Shown in pieces: positions 36,704-47,530 of a DNA stretch of 64,000 bases. The DNA is from Pachypanchax playfairii (lineage: Eukaryota > Chordata > Actinopteri > Cyprinodontiformes > Aplocheilidae): positions 1,968,796-2,032,795 of the forward strand of contig SSNP01000007.1 of assembly GCA_006937955.1 (NCBI GenBank), in the 5' to 3' direction. The position numbers were made by a program, and so were the translations under genes. Position 1 is the stretch's first letter, and the number at the start of each line of letters is the position of its first letter. The notes beneath the pieces were generated by a model. That model did no database searches and had not been told where the DNA came from. It was given only the letters and a program-made list of their open reading frames with translations.

Positions 36704-39700
36704 AGGAGGGGGGCAGAAAAAATGCCTTTCAGCTCTTATCAGGAAGTGAGCAGAATGGGACAGATCACCTCCCACTGCTGAGCTATCAATGTGGAGTTAA
36801 TTGCCTTGCAGAGTACAAGCAGGAAGATAGCGTGTGCCTTCCTTTTTTTGCTTGTTTGTTGCCTTTTTTCTTTTTCTATTAAGCTCCATGTAGCACAGTG
36901 TTGGGTTGGGTCTTTGCCTGGAGTTGTTCTTTTGAGCCTGCAATCCATCATTCAGATTATTTACTTAAACGATAAGAACAAACGGGTTTGACAGAAAGTG
37001 ACTCGAAGCACATTAAACAAGGACAGCAGCACAGAGGAAGGGAAAGCGAGATGGAGGGAAATACAGATAAGTGGAAAGTGGAGAAAGAGAGATGGAAGGA
37101 GAGGTGGGCCGAGCTTGGCTTGTGGACAGTGTGTTCTCCCAGCGCTGGGAAACACAAGGTTGTTCAAGGTCTTTGGTCAGGATGGTTTTTCCACACTACA
37201 CGTCTGTCTGGTAGTTGTTGGCCATAAAGTGTCATCATGACAGTCGTGCACGTTCACGTGTTTGTGCATGTCTCTTCTTTACTGATATGTCAAGTGCGAA
37301 TGGCCTTGTGTTGTTGCCTATTATGTTAGTTTCCTCCAAGGTCTAGGTCTCTCACGTCTCTCTGCATTTGTCACAGTTTGTTGCCTTGAATACGTCAGCT
37401 GAAACCATTACTCCCGAGTCCGGAGTGTATGTTGCACGCACACTGGCTTGGAGCTTTAATTCTCTTTATTCTCCAATTTGAAACAACCCCTGACTGACTT
37501 TTTTTTTTTTAGCGTAAACTAATAAAAAGAGACGTTTTATGGTTGGAATCTATTTTTTTTTTTTTTTTTTCTACTAATGTTTGTGTGTTTCGGTAGAGTG
37601 TTGCAGACGTGGATAAAATTGTTTGTTCCCAAAACAATGTCAGAAACATTCTGTCTCATCTTATCATCAGCTGATTTAGGGCTCCTCAGTTAATCAAAAT
37701 TTGGACTTTGAGATTAACTCCAAACAATCCCAAAAATTATATAATTGACAAAAACATTAATACATTTTTGTCACATGCCACTTTTCAAGCACGCTTTTAT
37801 TTTGACGAACTTACTGCTGATTCACTCCTGTTTTTTCTGAAGGTTAAACACTTGTATTGGTGTTTTTGTGCTCAAATAAAGAGGATGAAACATATTGGCA
37901 ACATGTGACTCACATAAAAAATACACCTCCATTATTAATAATAATGGTGCCGCCAACCGCTAGATACTTTCCCTTATGCTTGGATTTGCAACCATCGATT
38001 GGCTCACACTGTTTGGCCTCCCAGGCTACCATAGTTGCTCCTCTTGGATGAGCAGCACGGTGCGTGTTTTGTTCATTTTACTGATCAATAAAGTTTCAAA
38101 TTCCGTTGAGTTATCTGGTCTCTGATGGTGTAACGATTCAATCCCAGAATGTTACTAAAATATTGTATTTGATGCTTTTCTTATCCTGAAAACAATAATA
38201 ATAATAATGTCACTTGTCAAGTTTAGCTTTTTAGAGAGGTATTGAAACAGTTCAGGTTTGTACATATAAAATATGCAACATGCTTCAAAATTCACTAAAT
38301 AATCATTTTAAATCCTCGTGATTTCAAATTAGACCAAAATAATCAGGATTATGTTTTTGTTTTGTTTTTTTCATAATCAAGTCATCCTCTGCTGATTTTT
38401 TTTTTTTAATGATTATTACTTTTGTCCAATTCAAGTCATTTAAGTGACCATTGTGTATTTTTTGTGTCTTTAACAGACGAGCATCAACAATTTTCTCCAC
38501 GTTGGTAAATCTGTCTATGTAGGTCGAATTAGCCCTGCTGGGGTTTTATATGAATCTCCATATGCTTGGCAGGCACAAGAACGAGATTTGTCAGAATAGG
38601 TTGATTCACGCCCTGGGTCACGCTCTACATACCTTCTAGCGTGTTTCCATCATATGGTATTTCAGAAGGCGTCAGCATGTTCTTGGTTTTTGCATGCAAT
38701 TCTGTGTTATTGAACCAAATTTGCTCTGCGGTTCTTTTTTTTTTTTTTCTTGATTTTAATCTTTTTCTAGATTTTCTGCAGCTGCACTGTAGGATTTCCA
38801 TGCTGCTGAGGTGAAACATGAACATCGATTTCTGTTAGAGCTAAGCCACCAGTCGGTAGCTGCGAGCCTGGGTGGCGGCGAGTATAAAATAAGATGAATG
38901 TGATGGAAACTGTAATGCAGTTACTAATGACAAATCACATCCCATGAGTTTCTGGCTCAGCAGTATCATACTTACACACACAGCAGGCCCTCAGACACTT
39001 AACTGTATGCAATAGATCACACTGGGATTATTTGGAAGATAAAAGTGATTGAATTAATGTCTTGTGATTGTGTGGCGACCCTTTGTTAGGGTCCTGTTCT
39101 GAAAAAGCACCGGGAGAGATGATCCTGGAAGTTATTATGAGACGTTAACGTTTGCTGGACAGAAATGCAGCTTCTTATTGTGCATATGCAGCTACATGCA
39201 GTGTTTCAGTGGAATAAATGTGTGTGTGTGTGTGTGTATGTGGTTTGCCTGCCACATGCGCTTCGTATTGTTCCACTGCACGACCTTTCTTTAACAGGTT
39301 AGTTCTTCATGGGGAATTTTGAGGAAAGTCCTCAGTGAGTCAAATTTCCACTAAACTTCTGATAAAACACTAGAATTAAAATCTATTTTAAGCATCACTG
39401 TTTTTTATTATAAGGGGTTAAGAAATGAATAAAAAGCTTTTACCATTTCCTTTTTTTTTACTTGGTTGCTTCTATGCGTTCTTTAATGCACTCATCCTGT
39501 TTGTGTGCTTTAATGTTTTTTTTCCCTCCATTAGAAAGGAAATATATCAAAAATAATAGTCCATTATAGACAAACCAGCAGCTAATATGTGGAAATGGAG
39601 CATCTTAAGAAAAACCATTGACAGTATCATGCATGAAAGATGATAACCAGTCAGTTAATTCAAATATTTGTTGTTCGTCTTGTTTTTCTTTATTCCAGTC

Positions 39701-42700
39701 AAAACTGAGTTTTCTAGTCATTCAGCTTCTAAACGGTTACCTGAAGTTTCCTGGTTAAATCATCTATTAACATGATGGTTTGTGCCTAATGTAAGGAGGA
39801 AAGTGAACTTACTCTTGGTAAACATTAACCTGCTCCCTTAAACATTACTGTTGACCTCAGCTCTTTAACAATAGCTGATGATGTGGCATAAAATAGCTTT
39901 TTTTCTTTAATAGACTGCAGCATGTGGAGTGATGTGTTTAGAATCAGTGTGTTTTACTTGCATGTAACGATAAAACATCTCAGCTTATGTTTTTCCTTCT
40001 GTTTTTACAGTGAATGAGTATGTCTTCATGGTCCAGGCCAGGGGCATCCAGATCCGAGAGAACGTGAAGAACATCGGCGCTCAGGTTCTAGAGCAGGTTG
40101 TGAGAGGAGCCTACAGCATCAACGGAACAGGTAAACACACGGACACACACATGGAGCTGCACCATCCTGGAAAAACAAAGATCGGCGTAATTATTGGTAA
40201 ATATTAAAATAGATCCACATTCCCCGCCGTCCTGCTCAACACACTCCATGTACTTTAGCATCTCAACCACCAAAGTCTGAACATCCAGGTCAACGAGAAT
40301 CCATCAGATCCACCAGTTGTATTATTGGAATGTGGCGCATTTAGAACATATAATGATTTATTGAGTTGCAGGTTTAGAATTGTGACTGCGATAAATTTGT
40401 GATACACTGTGCAGCTACATACCAAGTGTCTGTATCATCATATGTCCTTTATTCACTTACATAAACATGAATGTAATCCCACTTATCGCTTCGTTACAAC
40501 AACAACAAAAAACCCGTCTGAAGCTGTTCCAGATTTACAGTTAGTAACTTGAACATGTGTTTAGTGAATATCTGCCAGTAAACAGAAACACACCAATCAG
40601 ATTGATTCTGCTGGAAGATTGTTAAATATGATGTTTGTAATTTCCAGATTATTCCTATGACTTCAACTTCAGTGAGAGTGATGCTCCTCCCACCACATAC
40701 CTCCCCGAGGGCTTCACATACCTTCCCTCCCAGGTCTGTCCTGAGAGGCTGCCCTCTATGAGTAAGTCCACCATCATGGTTTTCCTGAGAAAATATAGTA
40801 ACTTTCCCGCCACGTATTTGTTATTGTAATGAGTTGACAGATGGTTCGAAGCACACACATTTATTTCACTTTGGATTGATGATGCATGCAAATGTGTTGC
40901 AACAGCACAACTTGGATGTCCCAGATTTGATATTTTCTCTGTCAGATGTCTTTGCTCCTTTTTTCCCCTTCGTTTCCCATTTTACTGTTTCTCTGGTTCA
41001 CACACTCACGTTCCTCCTCTTCTCATCGTCATGACCTTTTCTGCCATTATATAAAATCCCTGACTTGCATTTCTCCCCGTCTCCTTTTCTTCCTGACTCA
41101 GAGGGAAGATTGGAGGTGAACATGAGTGAAATCTCTCTAGAGGATGTTGAAAGGTCTTTGCTGGAGCGAGAACCCACCATGGCCCCAGGAGGCTTCTGGA
41201 AGCCCAAAGACTGTTTACCTCGCTGGAAGGTGAGTGTGTAGGTGACCCGGTCAGATGGAGAACAGGGGTTGACAAGCATGTAACAAACACACGATTGCGT
41301 TTATATAGGCTGCGAAAGGTCACTAAAGGCTTTTGGCGAATTGTAGAAAGAGAATCAGAGAAGAGTTTTACAAGATTCTGTAAAGTCCAGAGAGAACGGA
41401 TGAGGTTTAATACATTTCTCCACCCTGTTTTATCCTTCAGATTAAACACATACTGTCAAAAGCAGCAGAAGAAGCTTCTCTGAAAGAATAAATAATCAGA
41501 GTAATCTGTATAAGATTTTTGTACGTGTCCAAAATTCTTCAATATTCTGTTTGTTTTTTTTTTTAACATCTACATACAAAGTACAAGAAGCCATCGGTGC
41601 CGTTGCTTCGGTGTGCGTGTGTGCATGCGTAGGGTTGAACTGTGTACATGCAGATTTATTTCTGTAGATGTTCTGTCTGTTTTTGATTGATTTCATTCTG
41701 TTTCCTGTTCGTAGGTGGCGATTCTAGTTCCATTTAGAAATCGACATGAACACTTGCCCATCCTCCTGAGACACCTGGTGCCTGTGCTGCAGAAACAGAG
41801 ACTCCAGTTTGCCTTTTATGTTATAGAACAAGTATGTGCTCACACACAGTTAAAGATCCATTCACTAATGTGACTAACTGTCACCATGTTAGTCATCGTA
41901 TCTGTTTTACAACACAACACAGGAAGCTCATAGCATCTTCTTTGTCTCATTAGGGGGGCACAGAACCGTTTAACCGAGCCATGTTGTTCAACGTGGGCTT
42001 CAAGGAGGCTATGAAGGACCTGGACTGGGACTGTCTGGTCTTCCACGATGTGGACCACCTCATGGAGAACGACAGGAACTACTACGGCTGCACAGACATG
42101 CCCCGACATTTTGCAGTCAAACTGGACAAGTACTCCTACATGTGAGTGCTGCTTCCATCTCAATGGAAATGAAGTAACACTCTTTACCTGAAATGCCTCT
42201 GATCTGGATTATTGTCCCTTTAAGGCTGCCGTATAATGAGTTCTTTGGTGGCGTCAGCGGCCTGACAGTAAAGCAGTTCAAAAAGATTAATGGATTTCCC
42301 AATGCATTCTGGGGCTGGGGAGGCGAGGACGACGACCTCTGGAACAGGTGAGGAGAGCATGTATACACACACGCAGACTCCAGCGTGTCTGATGGAGCTG
42401 CAGTATGAACCTCGCTGCATTGTTGTCTTTAGACGTACTTAGAAAACAAGTTGACTCATCTCAGGTTTTTGTGTGAGTCACACCTACACGGGTCACAGGC
42501 GGCTGCACATGTGGAGCAACCTTCAGTGAACTCTGCAGACTTTCACTCATTTGTTGATGCATTGCTGTATGGAGTTCTTTCTGCATGCTGTCACGGTGAT
42601 CATGGGATGTTTAAGACGTGTAATCTGACTTCATACAGGAACGTCCCTCTGTGTACAACCTGGATTAAAAAAGTGTTAAATGTGTTTCGTACAGAGTGCA

Positions 42701-43934
42701 GTTCGCCAATTACAGCGTAAGTCGACCGCACGGAGACCAGGGACGCTACATGTCCATCCCCCATCACCATCGCGGGGAAGCGCAGTTCCTGGGAAGGTTA
42801 GTGTCCACGAATGCACGTCTCACACAGACAGAACGCACACCCTCATGTGTCTGGTTCAAAGAGGGGGGGGGGGGGTGATAACTGCAATGAGACTTAGCCT
42901 CATGTGATATAAGCCAGTCACATGAAAAGTGGTGACACTGAGAGAACTTTAAGTCTTTGCATGTGATGTGTCTGAAAGCTTCAGGCTGGATTCTTAGGTG
43001 ACTTAAAACAACCGAAACATTCGTGTTTCATCGATTTATCAATACAAACCTTTAAGAATTCTAAATGTTTTCATGAAAATACTATTTTATAAAAGTTATT
43101 TGTTATAGCAGGTACAGTTATGGGAAGGAGAAAGTCTGTCTTTTAATCCAAGGGATTCACTTATCAGGATTTAGGGGTGATGGACGGACATCGACAGTCA
43201 CCATGTAATTGTTGCTACCCATCAGTCTGTAAGACTAAAGGTCATTTCAGTCTATTTGAAGCCCGTCATTCTAGACAGAGAATTTTCATAAGTGGAAAAT
43301 GTTGAGGATCATTAAAAATCTCAGCCAGTTCACCCCGAATTCTAAGAACTCCATTTCTACAGACTTTAATTAGCAGGTTAAAAACAGACTGAACAAGTTT
43401 TTTTTTTTGGTTTTTTTTTAAAGAGTGCAGGAGAAAACTACTGCAGCATGACTTCAGTTTGCAAAGTTCCATCTGAAAGAATCACGAGACTGATGAGGTC
43501 GATGTAGCGATAAGGTTAGAAAAATAAAAAGGTTGTACTTCCTTTTCCTGTGAAGTTAGAATGAGATGAGGAGGAAAACAATCCAGCAGTAATTGTTGTC
43601 TGCTCACAATGTTTCTCACATTACCACCCAAATCCTGCTGAAAGCTGTTCCTCGACAGGCGTGTCTCGGTGTTCATCAGAGTCATTAAGTCTCACTCGTC
43701 TTCACCCAGATAACTTGTACAGTAATGCTCGACACCGTCTCCCTCCACCTCCTTAATCTGAGTGATTTGCCGCTTTGTGCTTGCAGGTACACTCTTCTAC
43801 GTCACTCGAAGGAGCGACAGAAAGTGGATGGTCTTAATAACTTAAACTACTCCCCGCTAGTCTCCAAAAGTCCTCTCTACACCAACATCACAGTCAGCTT
43901 GAGCAGAAAGCTCGCTCCCGTAGCCGACTACTGA
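15768..43934 (+). CDS. b4galt5: b4galt5, beta-1,4-galactosyltransferase 5 (lactosylceramide synthase), complete
   Basis: Nine exons join in frame to 382 residues plus stop: 15768-15876, 40011-40130, 40648-40761, 41102-41229, 41715-41831, 41954-42141, 42225-42347, 42695-42796 and 43787-43934. Family enzymes transfer galactose from UDP-Gal in the Golgi; B4GALT5 makes lactosylceramide from glucosylceramide. The protein is type II: cytosolic MMPTHLRFRRR, then a membrane anchor (about 12-35), a stem, and the catalytic domain. Seen motifs are VPFRNRHEHLP (162-172), FNRAMLFNVGF (202-212), the metal-binding DVD (228-230), WGWGGEDDD (288-296) and the metal-ligand HHHRGE (323-328). The end is typical (LAPVADY). 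Human B4GALT5 and B4GALT6 are 388 and 382 residues. The GAQVLEQVVRGAY stem and slc9a8 synteny favour B4GALT5 over B4GALT6. No defect was seen. Confidence 0.95.
17745..18225. mobile_element. MITE-like element with 20-plus-bp terminal inverted repeats
   Basis: The left end TAAAGCTGGATTCATACTAA is matched exactly by the reverse complement of the right end, and the match continues with one mismatch (C/T) through GCA. Length is 481 bp with a CpG-rich interior and no intact transposase frame. The ends resemble fish PIF/Harbinger-type non-autonomous elements; that class call is an inference. Confidence 0.8.
19070..19440 (+). mobile_element. LINE reverse transcriptase remnant
   Basis: GGPQGSILGL is encoded from about 19186, and the catalytic YADDAQMYL motif from 19280. 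The two are in different frames, so at least one indel lies between them. Stops follow soon after. It is a short decayed piece of a Jockey-superfamily (L2/CR1/Rex1-like) LINE; both boundaries are estimates. Confidence 0.7.
23412..23425. other. Assembly gap (14 N) inside a G-run
   Basis: Fourteen N bases are flanked on both sides by runs of G, so the gap reflects a homopolymer the assembly could not resolve. Confidence 0.99.
23795..24184 (+). pseudogene. hAT-family transposase N-terminus with BED zinc finger, frameshifted and truncated
   Basis: A frame from 23795 encodes an acidic start, then VPKRGGTSVIWNWFGF, CKVC and NLFHHLKNTH. The spacing CxxC...HxxxxH with the WxWF lead is the BED zinc finger found in hAT transposases and the ZBED genes domesticated from them. 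The frame stops at 24013. The next frame continues the family pattern for about 50 residues (EEATPTKTSVSG... TPYDKSSKKWKDIT), so one indel near 24010 broke it. Coding then ends where the 24199 element begins. The catalytic hATC domain is absent. The element is most simply an old transposon copy, not a host ZBED gene. Confidence 0.8.
24199..25482. mobile_element. TA-flanked terminal-inverted-repeat element (Tc1/mariner or pogo-like), interrupted by a LINE
   Basis: The left end begins CAGTGGTCGACGGTTAT. The right end, reverse-complemented, begins CAGTGGATGACGGTTAT. Both are bordered by TA (24197-24198 and 25483-25484), the target duplication of the Tc1/mariner superfamily. The two ends also share a direct repeat of roughly 48 bases that includes the exact GCACAAAACTGCTGGGCAC (24233 and 25433). 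No transposase frame is visible. About 0.6 kb of its middle is an inserted LINE tail. The superfamily is inferred from TA and end sequence only. Confidence 0.7.
24345..24965 (-). mobile_element. 5'-truncated LINE, C-terminal ORF2 and 3' tail
   Basis: The minus strand encodes an 87-residue tail with LLPYNIQNLF, KLRGKTKFKLQ and the widespread GVKLWNGLEE motif, then stops at 24684. Fish Jockey-superfamily LINEs end in this way after the RT. A 3' tail follows that ends in a GATT/ATCAA-type simple repeat at about 24350-24370. The RT core is missing, as expected for a 5'-truncated insertion. The right (5') boundary is approximate. Confidence 0.75.
25485..25577 (+). mobile_element. Terminal segment of the hAT-like element (copy 1)
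   Basis: It ends ATTTTAGGTCATATCACCCA then CCCCTA. The same end (ATTTTAGGCCATGTCGCCCA then TCCCTA) closes the second hAT-like region at 31742. The shared ending and the BED remnant upstream suggest one family whose 3' end this is; the left end was not found. Confidence 0.5.
29862..29974 (-). repeat. Fragment of a common fish interspersed repeat (3' part, antisense)
   Basis: The core CAGGGTTACGAGGGGCTGGA, then ATATCCCAGC and later CTGGACAGGCTGCCA, matches the 3' part of a tRNA-headed repeat that is very frequent in teleosts. The other half of the same family is seen at 50477. Confidence 0.65.
30840..30960 (+). pseudogene. Second BED zinc-finger remnant of the hAT-like family
   Basis: In one frame it reads GANSTIWNWLDYRKSDEE, stop, TTVICKVSRKTVDTKSGS. 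It aligns residue for residue with the copy at 23860. It is inactivated by an in-frame stop (TAA where the family usually has Gln) and by loss of the second zinc cysteine (CKVS for CKVC). The downstream finger half and the catalytic region are not recognisable. Confidence 0.75.
31004..31054. repeat. Perfect 19-bp inverted repeat (hairpin)
   Basis: The left arm CCAGGCCCTCACGTCTTTG (31004-31022) is exactly complementary to 31036-31054, around a 13-base loop. No poly-T tract or processing motif marks it as a known RNA. Confidence 0.9.
31055..31560 (+). other. CpG-dense block with a 94-codon open frame of unknown origin
   Basis: CpG density is well above that of the surrounding intron DNA, and a CCAATC box lies at about 31110. 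The frame 31143-31427 contains SCRFCVKNLRIRGV, ITHSVHVFDRP and later single cysteines. That pattern is vaguely like the first half of a ZAD-type zinc-binding domain, but only CxxC is visible. It could be the promoter and first exon of a transposed gene or element. I do not recognise a family and assign no function. Confidence 0.3.
31561..31742 (+). mobile_element. Terminal segment of the hAT-like element (copy 2)
   Basis: It closes with ATTTTAGGCCATGTCGCCCA then TCCCTA, the same ending as the segment finishing at 25577. Together with the BED remnant at 30840 it outlines a second, internally rearranged copy. Its left edge was not found. Confidence 0.45.
36652..36702. repeat. (GT)n dinucleotide microsatellite
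   Basis: About 25 uninterrupted GT units in b4galt5 intron 1. Confidence 0.98.
40011..40130 (+). CDS. b4galt5: b4galt5 coding exon 2 (stem region)
   Basis: Between tttacag and gtaaac. It encodes FMVQARGIQIREN and GAQVLEQVVRGAY, the lumenal stem shared by B4GALT5/6, and ends in the sequon NGT. Confidence 0.95.
40131..40647 (+). other. b4galt5: b4galt5 intron 2
   Basis: 517 bases, canonical ends, nothing recognised inside. Confidence 0.8.
40648..40761 (+). CDS. b4galt5: b4galt5 coding exon 3
   Basis: Between tttccag and gtaagt. It encodes the sequon NFSES, TTYLPEGFTYLP and CPERLPSM, the variable lead-in to the catalytic domain. Confidence 0.93.
   Translation: MIPMTSTSVRVMLLPPHTSPRASHTFPPRSVLRGCPL
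40762..41101 (+). other. b4galt5: b4galt5 intron 3
   Basis: 340 bases ending in a long pyrimidine tract before actcag; no other feature seen. Confidence 0.8.
41102..41229 (+). CDS. b4galt5: b4galt5 coding exon 4
   Basis: It encodes LEVNMSEISLEDVE, PGGFWKPKDC and PRWK, the start of the conserved globular domain, and ends AAG|gtgagt. Confidence 0.94.
41230..41714 (+). other. b4galt5: b4galt5 intron 4
   Basis: 485 bases with canonical gtgagt start and cgtag end; nothing recognised inside. Confidence 0.8.
41715..41831 (+). CDS. b4galt5: b4galt5 coding exon 5 (donor-nucleotide site entry)
   Basis: 39 codons, phase 0 at both ends: VAILVPFRNRHEHLP and FAFYVIEQ. The PFRNR segment contacts UDP in family structures. 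Confidence 0.96.
41954..42141 (+). CDS. b4galt5: b4galt5 coding exon 6 (DVD metal motif)
   Basis: It carries FNRAMLFNVGFKEAMKD and the Mn-binding DVD within FHDVDH, followed by NYYGC and MPRHFA. The donor is AT|gtgagt. Confidence 0.97.
42225..42347 (+). CDS. b4galt5: b4galt5 coding exon 7 (WGWGGEDDD motif)
   Basis: It encodes FFGGVSGLTVKQF and GFPNAFWGWGGEDDDLWN, the acceptor-binding and catalytic signature of the family. Confidence 0.97.
42348..42694 (+). other. b4galt5: b4galt5 intron 7
   Basis: 347 bases, canonical gtgagg start and tacag end; nothing recognised inside. Confidence 0.8.
42695..42796 (+). CDS. b4galt5: b4galt5 coding exon 8 (HHHRGE metal ligand)
   Basis: It encodes VQFANYSVSRPHGDQGRY and IPHHHRGEAQFLG. 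The first His region provides a metal ligand in this family. Confidence 0.96.
42797..43786 (+). other. b4galt5: b4galt5 intron 8
   Basis: About 1 kb with a short G-run near 42863 and T-runs near 43403; nothing else recognised. Confidence 0.8.
43787..43934 (+). CDS. b4galt5: b4galt5 coding exon 9 and stop
   Basis: Acceptor ttgcag. It encodes LLRHSKERQKVDGLNNLNY, two closing strands with the sequon NIT, and ADY followed by TGA at 43932-43934. Confidence 0.96.
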
Positions 43935-44074
43935 CGCAGACAGAGCTGGACTGCAAAACACCTGGGAATCAAAGTCCTGTGGGACGTCAGCCATATCTCA
44001 CCAGTTGCAGCACTGCTTTAGGACTCTTAAGTTGATGATTTCTTTTTTTGGCTTTGTTTTTTTTTTTTTTTTTT

Positions 44075-44084
44075 NNNNNNNNNN
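44075..44084. other. Assembly gap (10 N) inside a poly-T run
   Basis: Ten N bases between T homopolymers in the b4galt5 3' UTR. Confidence 0.99.
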
Positions 44085-46114
44085 TTTTTTATTATTACAT
44101 AAATGCAGTAATCCTGTGAAAAGATATTTGCATGGAACCATACCCTTAGATCACCACACAGCAACCTTCAACCAAGTGGACTTCTTGCAGCTGGTTCTGC
44201 ATAAGGTATGCCAAATCCATAAGTGAAGATAGTGAGATAAGATGATATATTGTATGTGGGGAAAAAAAACAATGTTTATTTTAAGTTGAGAGAAGATGAA
44301 ATCTTTAATCACCTCTTTTTATCTGTGTTTTGTCCATTGAACATACCATTTAAAGACTGTGATGTTTGTGTTTGCATCGTCGCGTTGAATGTCCCGGCTG
44401 CCTGCAAGTGGCTGTATGTTGGAGTGCATTGCTCATCCTGTTAGCAATAAGCTGTAATATCAGACAGCAGAAGATTAGCCCTGACTTCCTTATTGTACAG
44501 ATGCAATAGCATGGGTGCTAGCATACCCCTATTGGACTACAGAGAAGGAGTGACTGTGTATGCAAACTTCACATTCAGCTCAACTTTGCCTAAGCAATCG
44601 TGCCGCCCTTTGCAGAGCCTGTGTGAGTGTGGGTGTGTGTTTTCTGTCTAAGTGAAGGTGAGCTATGCAAATGGCCTGCATGCATGTCGTCGTCAGCGTA
44701 AGGTTATGGCGGTGACGTGCAGGAGACGTCTCTGAGCCGTTGACGGACTGACTTTAGACCTCACTTGGCGTGCAGCGTGTAAAACCCAGGCCAGAAAGGA
44801 AGAGAGTCGGTTGCAGGTTGTATTTTTAGACTTTTTCTGATGTTTACTCACCTTCATCTTTTATTTGTTTTTTGGCAAAAGAGAATTGGAAGTAGAGAAT
44901 ACTTGATCGCTGTCACTGTCACTGGTGTTTACAGAAGCTTTTGCTTTATTTTTTAGATTGCCTAGTGTCGTCCTACTGTTTAACCAGCCCTCCTCCACCC
45001 AGGGTGCTGTGAAAGTCGTATCTCTTCAAGCTGTGGCTGCCTTGATTTCTCTTTTTAATTCTCATTTTGAAACTGAAACGCGTGTGCTTGCTTAGAAAAA
45101 AAACCAAACTCTGATCTGAGCACTCGTTTCCACGTCAGGTGAGAACCACTCATTAGCTTTGTGTTCAGGCTTTGGCTTGTGAATTTTCTTGTTTGAATGA
45201 GACTTAGAAGTGTTGATCTAGTTAGAGATTTTTAAAATTTCATGTGTAATTTATCTCTGAGGCATGCAGCCTAACACTGTGCTTGGACACAGACTGACAA
45301 CCCTCTGGTATACACAGCAGCTCCTCTCTAATTTGTGTGTTCGACAGTGTTGATTATTGGGTGAAAGATCCCAGTACTTTTAATGAAGTTCCTTTTTTTA
45401 ATGAGAATATGATACCAACATACTCTCCTCACTGTCCGTTTTCTAGTCACGCAACTACTTTGTTTCACACAAATCGCCTTGTATGTATTTTTTGGTAGAC
45501 GTGTGAGTGGTTGACAAAATTGTTGTTTCAACTATGAAAAAAAGAAGTAAAAGAGGCGGGACCTCTATTTATTTGATCAATTATTTCCTTAACTGTCCGT
45601 TTTATGTTCTTGCAGTTGATGTGATGACTTGGAAAGACATGGCAGACTGTGTGAGATGCACTGAAACATAGCTGTGTGTGTATTCATGTGGGTTTGTGAG
45701 GTTCTGGGTTTGCGTTAAAGAATGGGTGGGGGGTGTTGCAGTTCCATTTCATTCTTATTTCCTCTTCACAAGTGGCAACTACAGTTAGCTGTAATGAAAT
45801 GGAACGACACCTGTACTGGAGCCTGGTGTTATTAATCTCCTGATGTTGGAGGAGGCCATTTTGTGTGACAACCACAGGAAGAGCAAAGACACAGAGTTAA
45901 AATAAAGCTAATGGCCACTGCCTTTCACTGATCACCTCCAATATACTAACTGATAATCAGTGGTGCTGAACTGCCAGGCATCCGCTTTTGATGCTCTCCA
46001 AATTTAGCACCATGAAAGCTGGGACTGACTCTTTTCTCTGTTTATTCAGTGGAGTCAACGTCAGCGCGATGGTTTCCAGGAAACGCATTGCCGTCTCACT
46101 CCCTCTAAATATAG

Positions 46115-46116
<2 letters not shown>

Positions 46117-46153
<37 letters not shown>
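46117..46153. repeat. (AT)n dinucleotide microsatellite
   Basis: About 18 AT units in the probable b4galt5 3' UTR. Confidence 0.97.
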
Positions 46154-46155
<2 letters not shown>

Positions 46156-46405
46156 CTGTTTGGAAGGAAGTTTCCAAAATGTCAATTGATCTCTTATTGG
46201 GGGAACAAATCTTAAAACGTTTTAAAAAATTGCAGTCATCAGAAGTCCTTCCAAAATGAGTTTCTGTAGGTCAAACTATAAAATGATTTGGGAGGTTTCA
46301 GCAATCTGAGACAAAATAAGACACTCATGTTCCAAGTGGGATGAAATTTCTAATAAAACGATGAGAAACTGCGAACAGTTTAAGATCACATTAAGACCCT
46401 TTCTA

Positions 46406-46406
46406 N
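46406..46406. other. Single ambiguous base (N)
   Basis: One unresolved base in otherwise normal sequence. Confidence 0.99.
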
Positions 46407-47477
46407 GTTCCTGGTTTTGCCACGTTGGAGGTGCTCGGTGGAAGTCGTGGACAGCAGCGGTGTTTGTGTTAGGTTTTCTTTTCCATGTGTGTTTGAGTGA
46501 AATGGCTAAACCTTTCAGAGGTCTAACCATCCTCCATCTCTACATTTTCAAGCTTATTTATTTAGCTTTTTTATTTGTTTGTTTGTTTTTACCAGCACTG
46601 ATGAGATACGCGATTTAACTGGTAGGTTTTCTTTGTAGTTCTTACACATACATAATACACTGTATATTATCTTTAAAGTAAAAAAAACTAAAAAAACCAA
46701 CAAAAAAAAAAAGTTTCACTGCTTTAAATTAAAAGCTAGATGGGCATATAGCAAATGTATGTGTGAACGTCCAGGTGAGGATTCACACTGTGGGTTAACC
46801 CTCTGGATCGGAGTCAGTATTAGGCTCAACAGGCCGCAGAACACGAGGAGCAGTCGCATCAGACCGCGACACGGTTACCGGCAGTGTTTTGTGATGACTC
46901 ATGAAACTAACGCCAGCGCAAACTCCTGGTTTCAATCAAAAAATAAACAGAGGGTAAATTTCAATTAGATTCTGTGACTAGAGCATGAACACGGTCTAAA
47001 AACTGCACCAAGACTGCTGCTCTCTAAAAAAAAAAATAAAAAAAAAATAGAATTAAAAAAAAAAAAATCTTCATCATATCAAAGTCTAAACCTGTCCTGA
47101 TTTATTCTGTGCCAGTTTAAATGAAGGGACCATTCTTCTGGGCATCTGACAAGACTGGCAGCCTTAAAGCTTTTTAATTTATTGCATTTTTATTTTCCAC
47201 TCGTTTTTAATTTTTATTTCTTTTTTTTTTTTTTATATGCGAAAATATTTAAATTGGAAAAAAAAGTGCATATCAAGATAATGATTATTGTAAATATTGT
47301 TGTTGTGTGTAGTGTTTTAGAAATTCTATTAAAGTCTTAAATCACTACAGATGCTAGCATAAAGAACAAGGCTTCGGGGAGGGGGGGGTTGGCTCGGGGT
47401 TTTACTGGTGCCATTTAAGTGCTTGTGGAGCTTTACATAGTGACATCAATGTTTTTACATCACTGCTTCCAAGCACT

Positions 47478-47478
<1 letters not shown>

Positions 47479-47518
<40 letters not shown>

Positions 47519-47530
47519 TTTTTTTTTTTT
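47479..47530. repeat. Poly-T tract
   Basis: Fifty-two bases of T broken by a single G at 47518. Length is likely polymorphic or uncertain in the assembly. Confidence 0.95.

Larger units (their letters stand above)
15877..40010 (+). other. b4galt5: b4galt5 intron 1 (24.1 kb)
   Basis: Starts gtaagt and ends tttacag. It contains all the hAT-like and most MITE-like copies of the window, two LINE fragments, a dinucleotide microsatellite and one assembly gap; these are listed separately. No additional exon or nested host gene was recognised in 15877-17744, 19441-23400, 25578-29861, 31743-36651 or 36703-40010. The open frames in those stretches look like chance frames. Confidence 0.85.

Noticed and set aside
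15768..43934. Assignment to b4galt6 instead of b4galt5
   Set aside because: Length equals B4GALT6, but the GAQVxEQV stem is B4GALT5-like and slc9a8 is the neighbour of B4GALT5 in other vertebrates.
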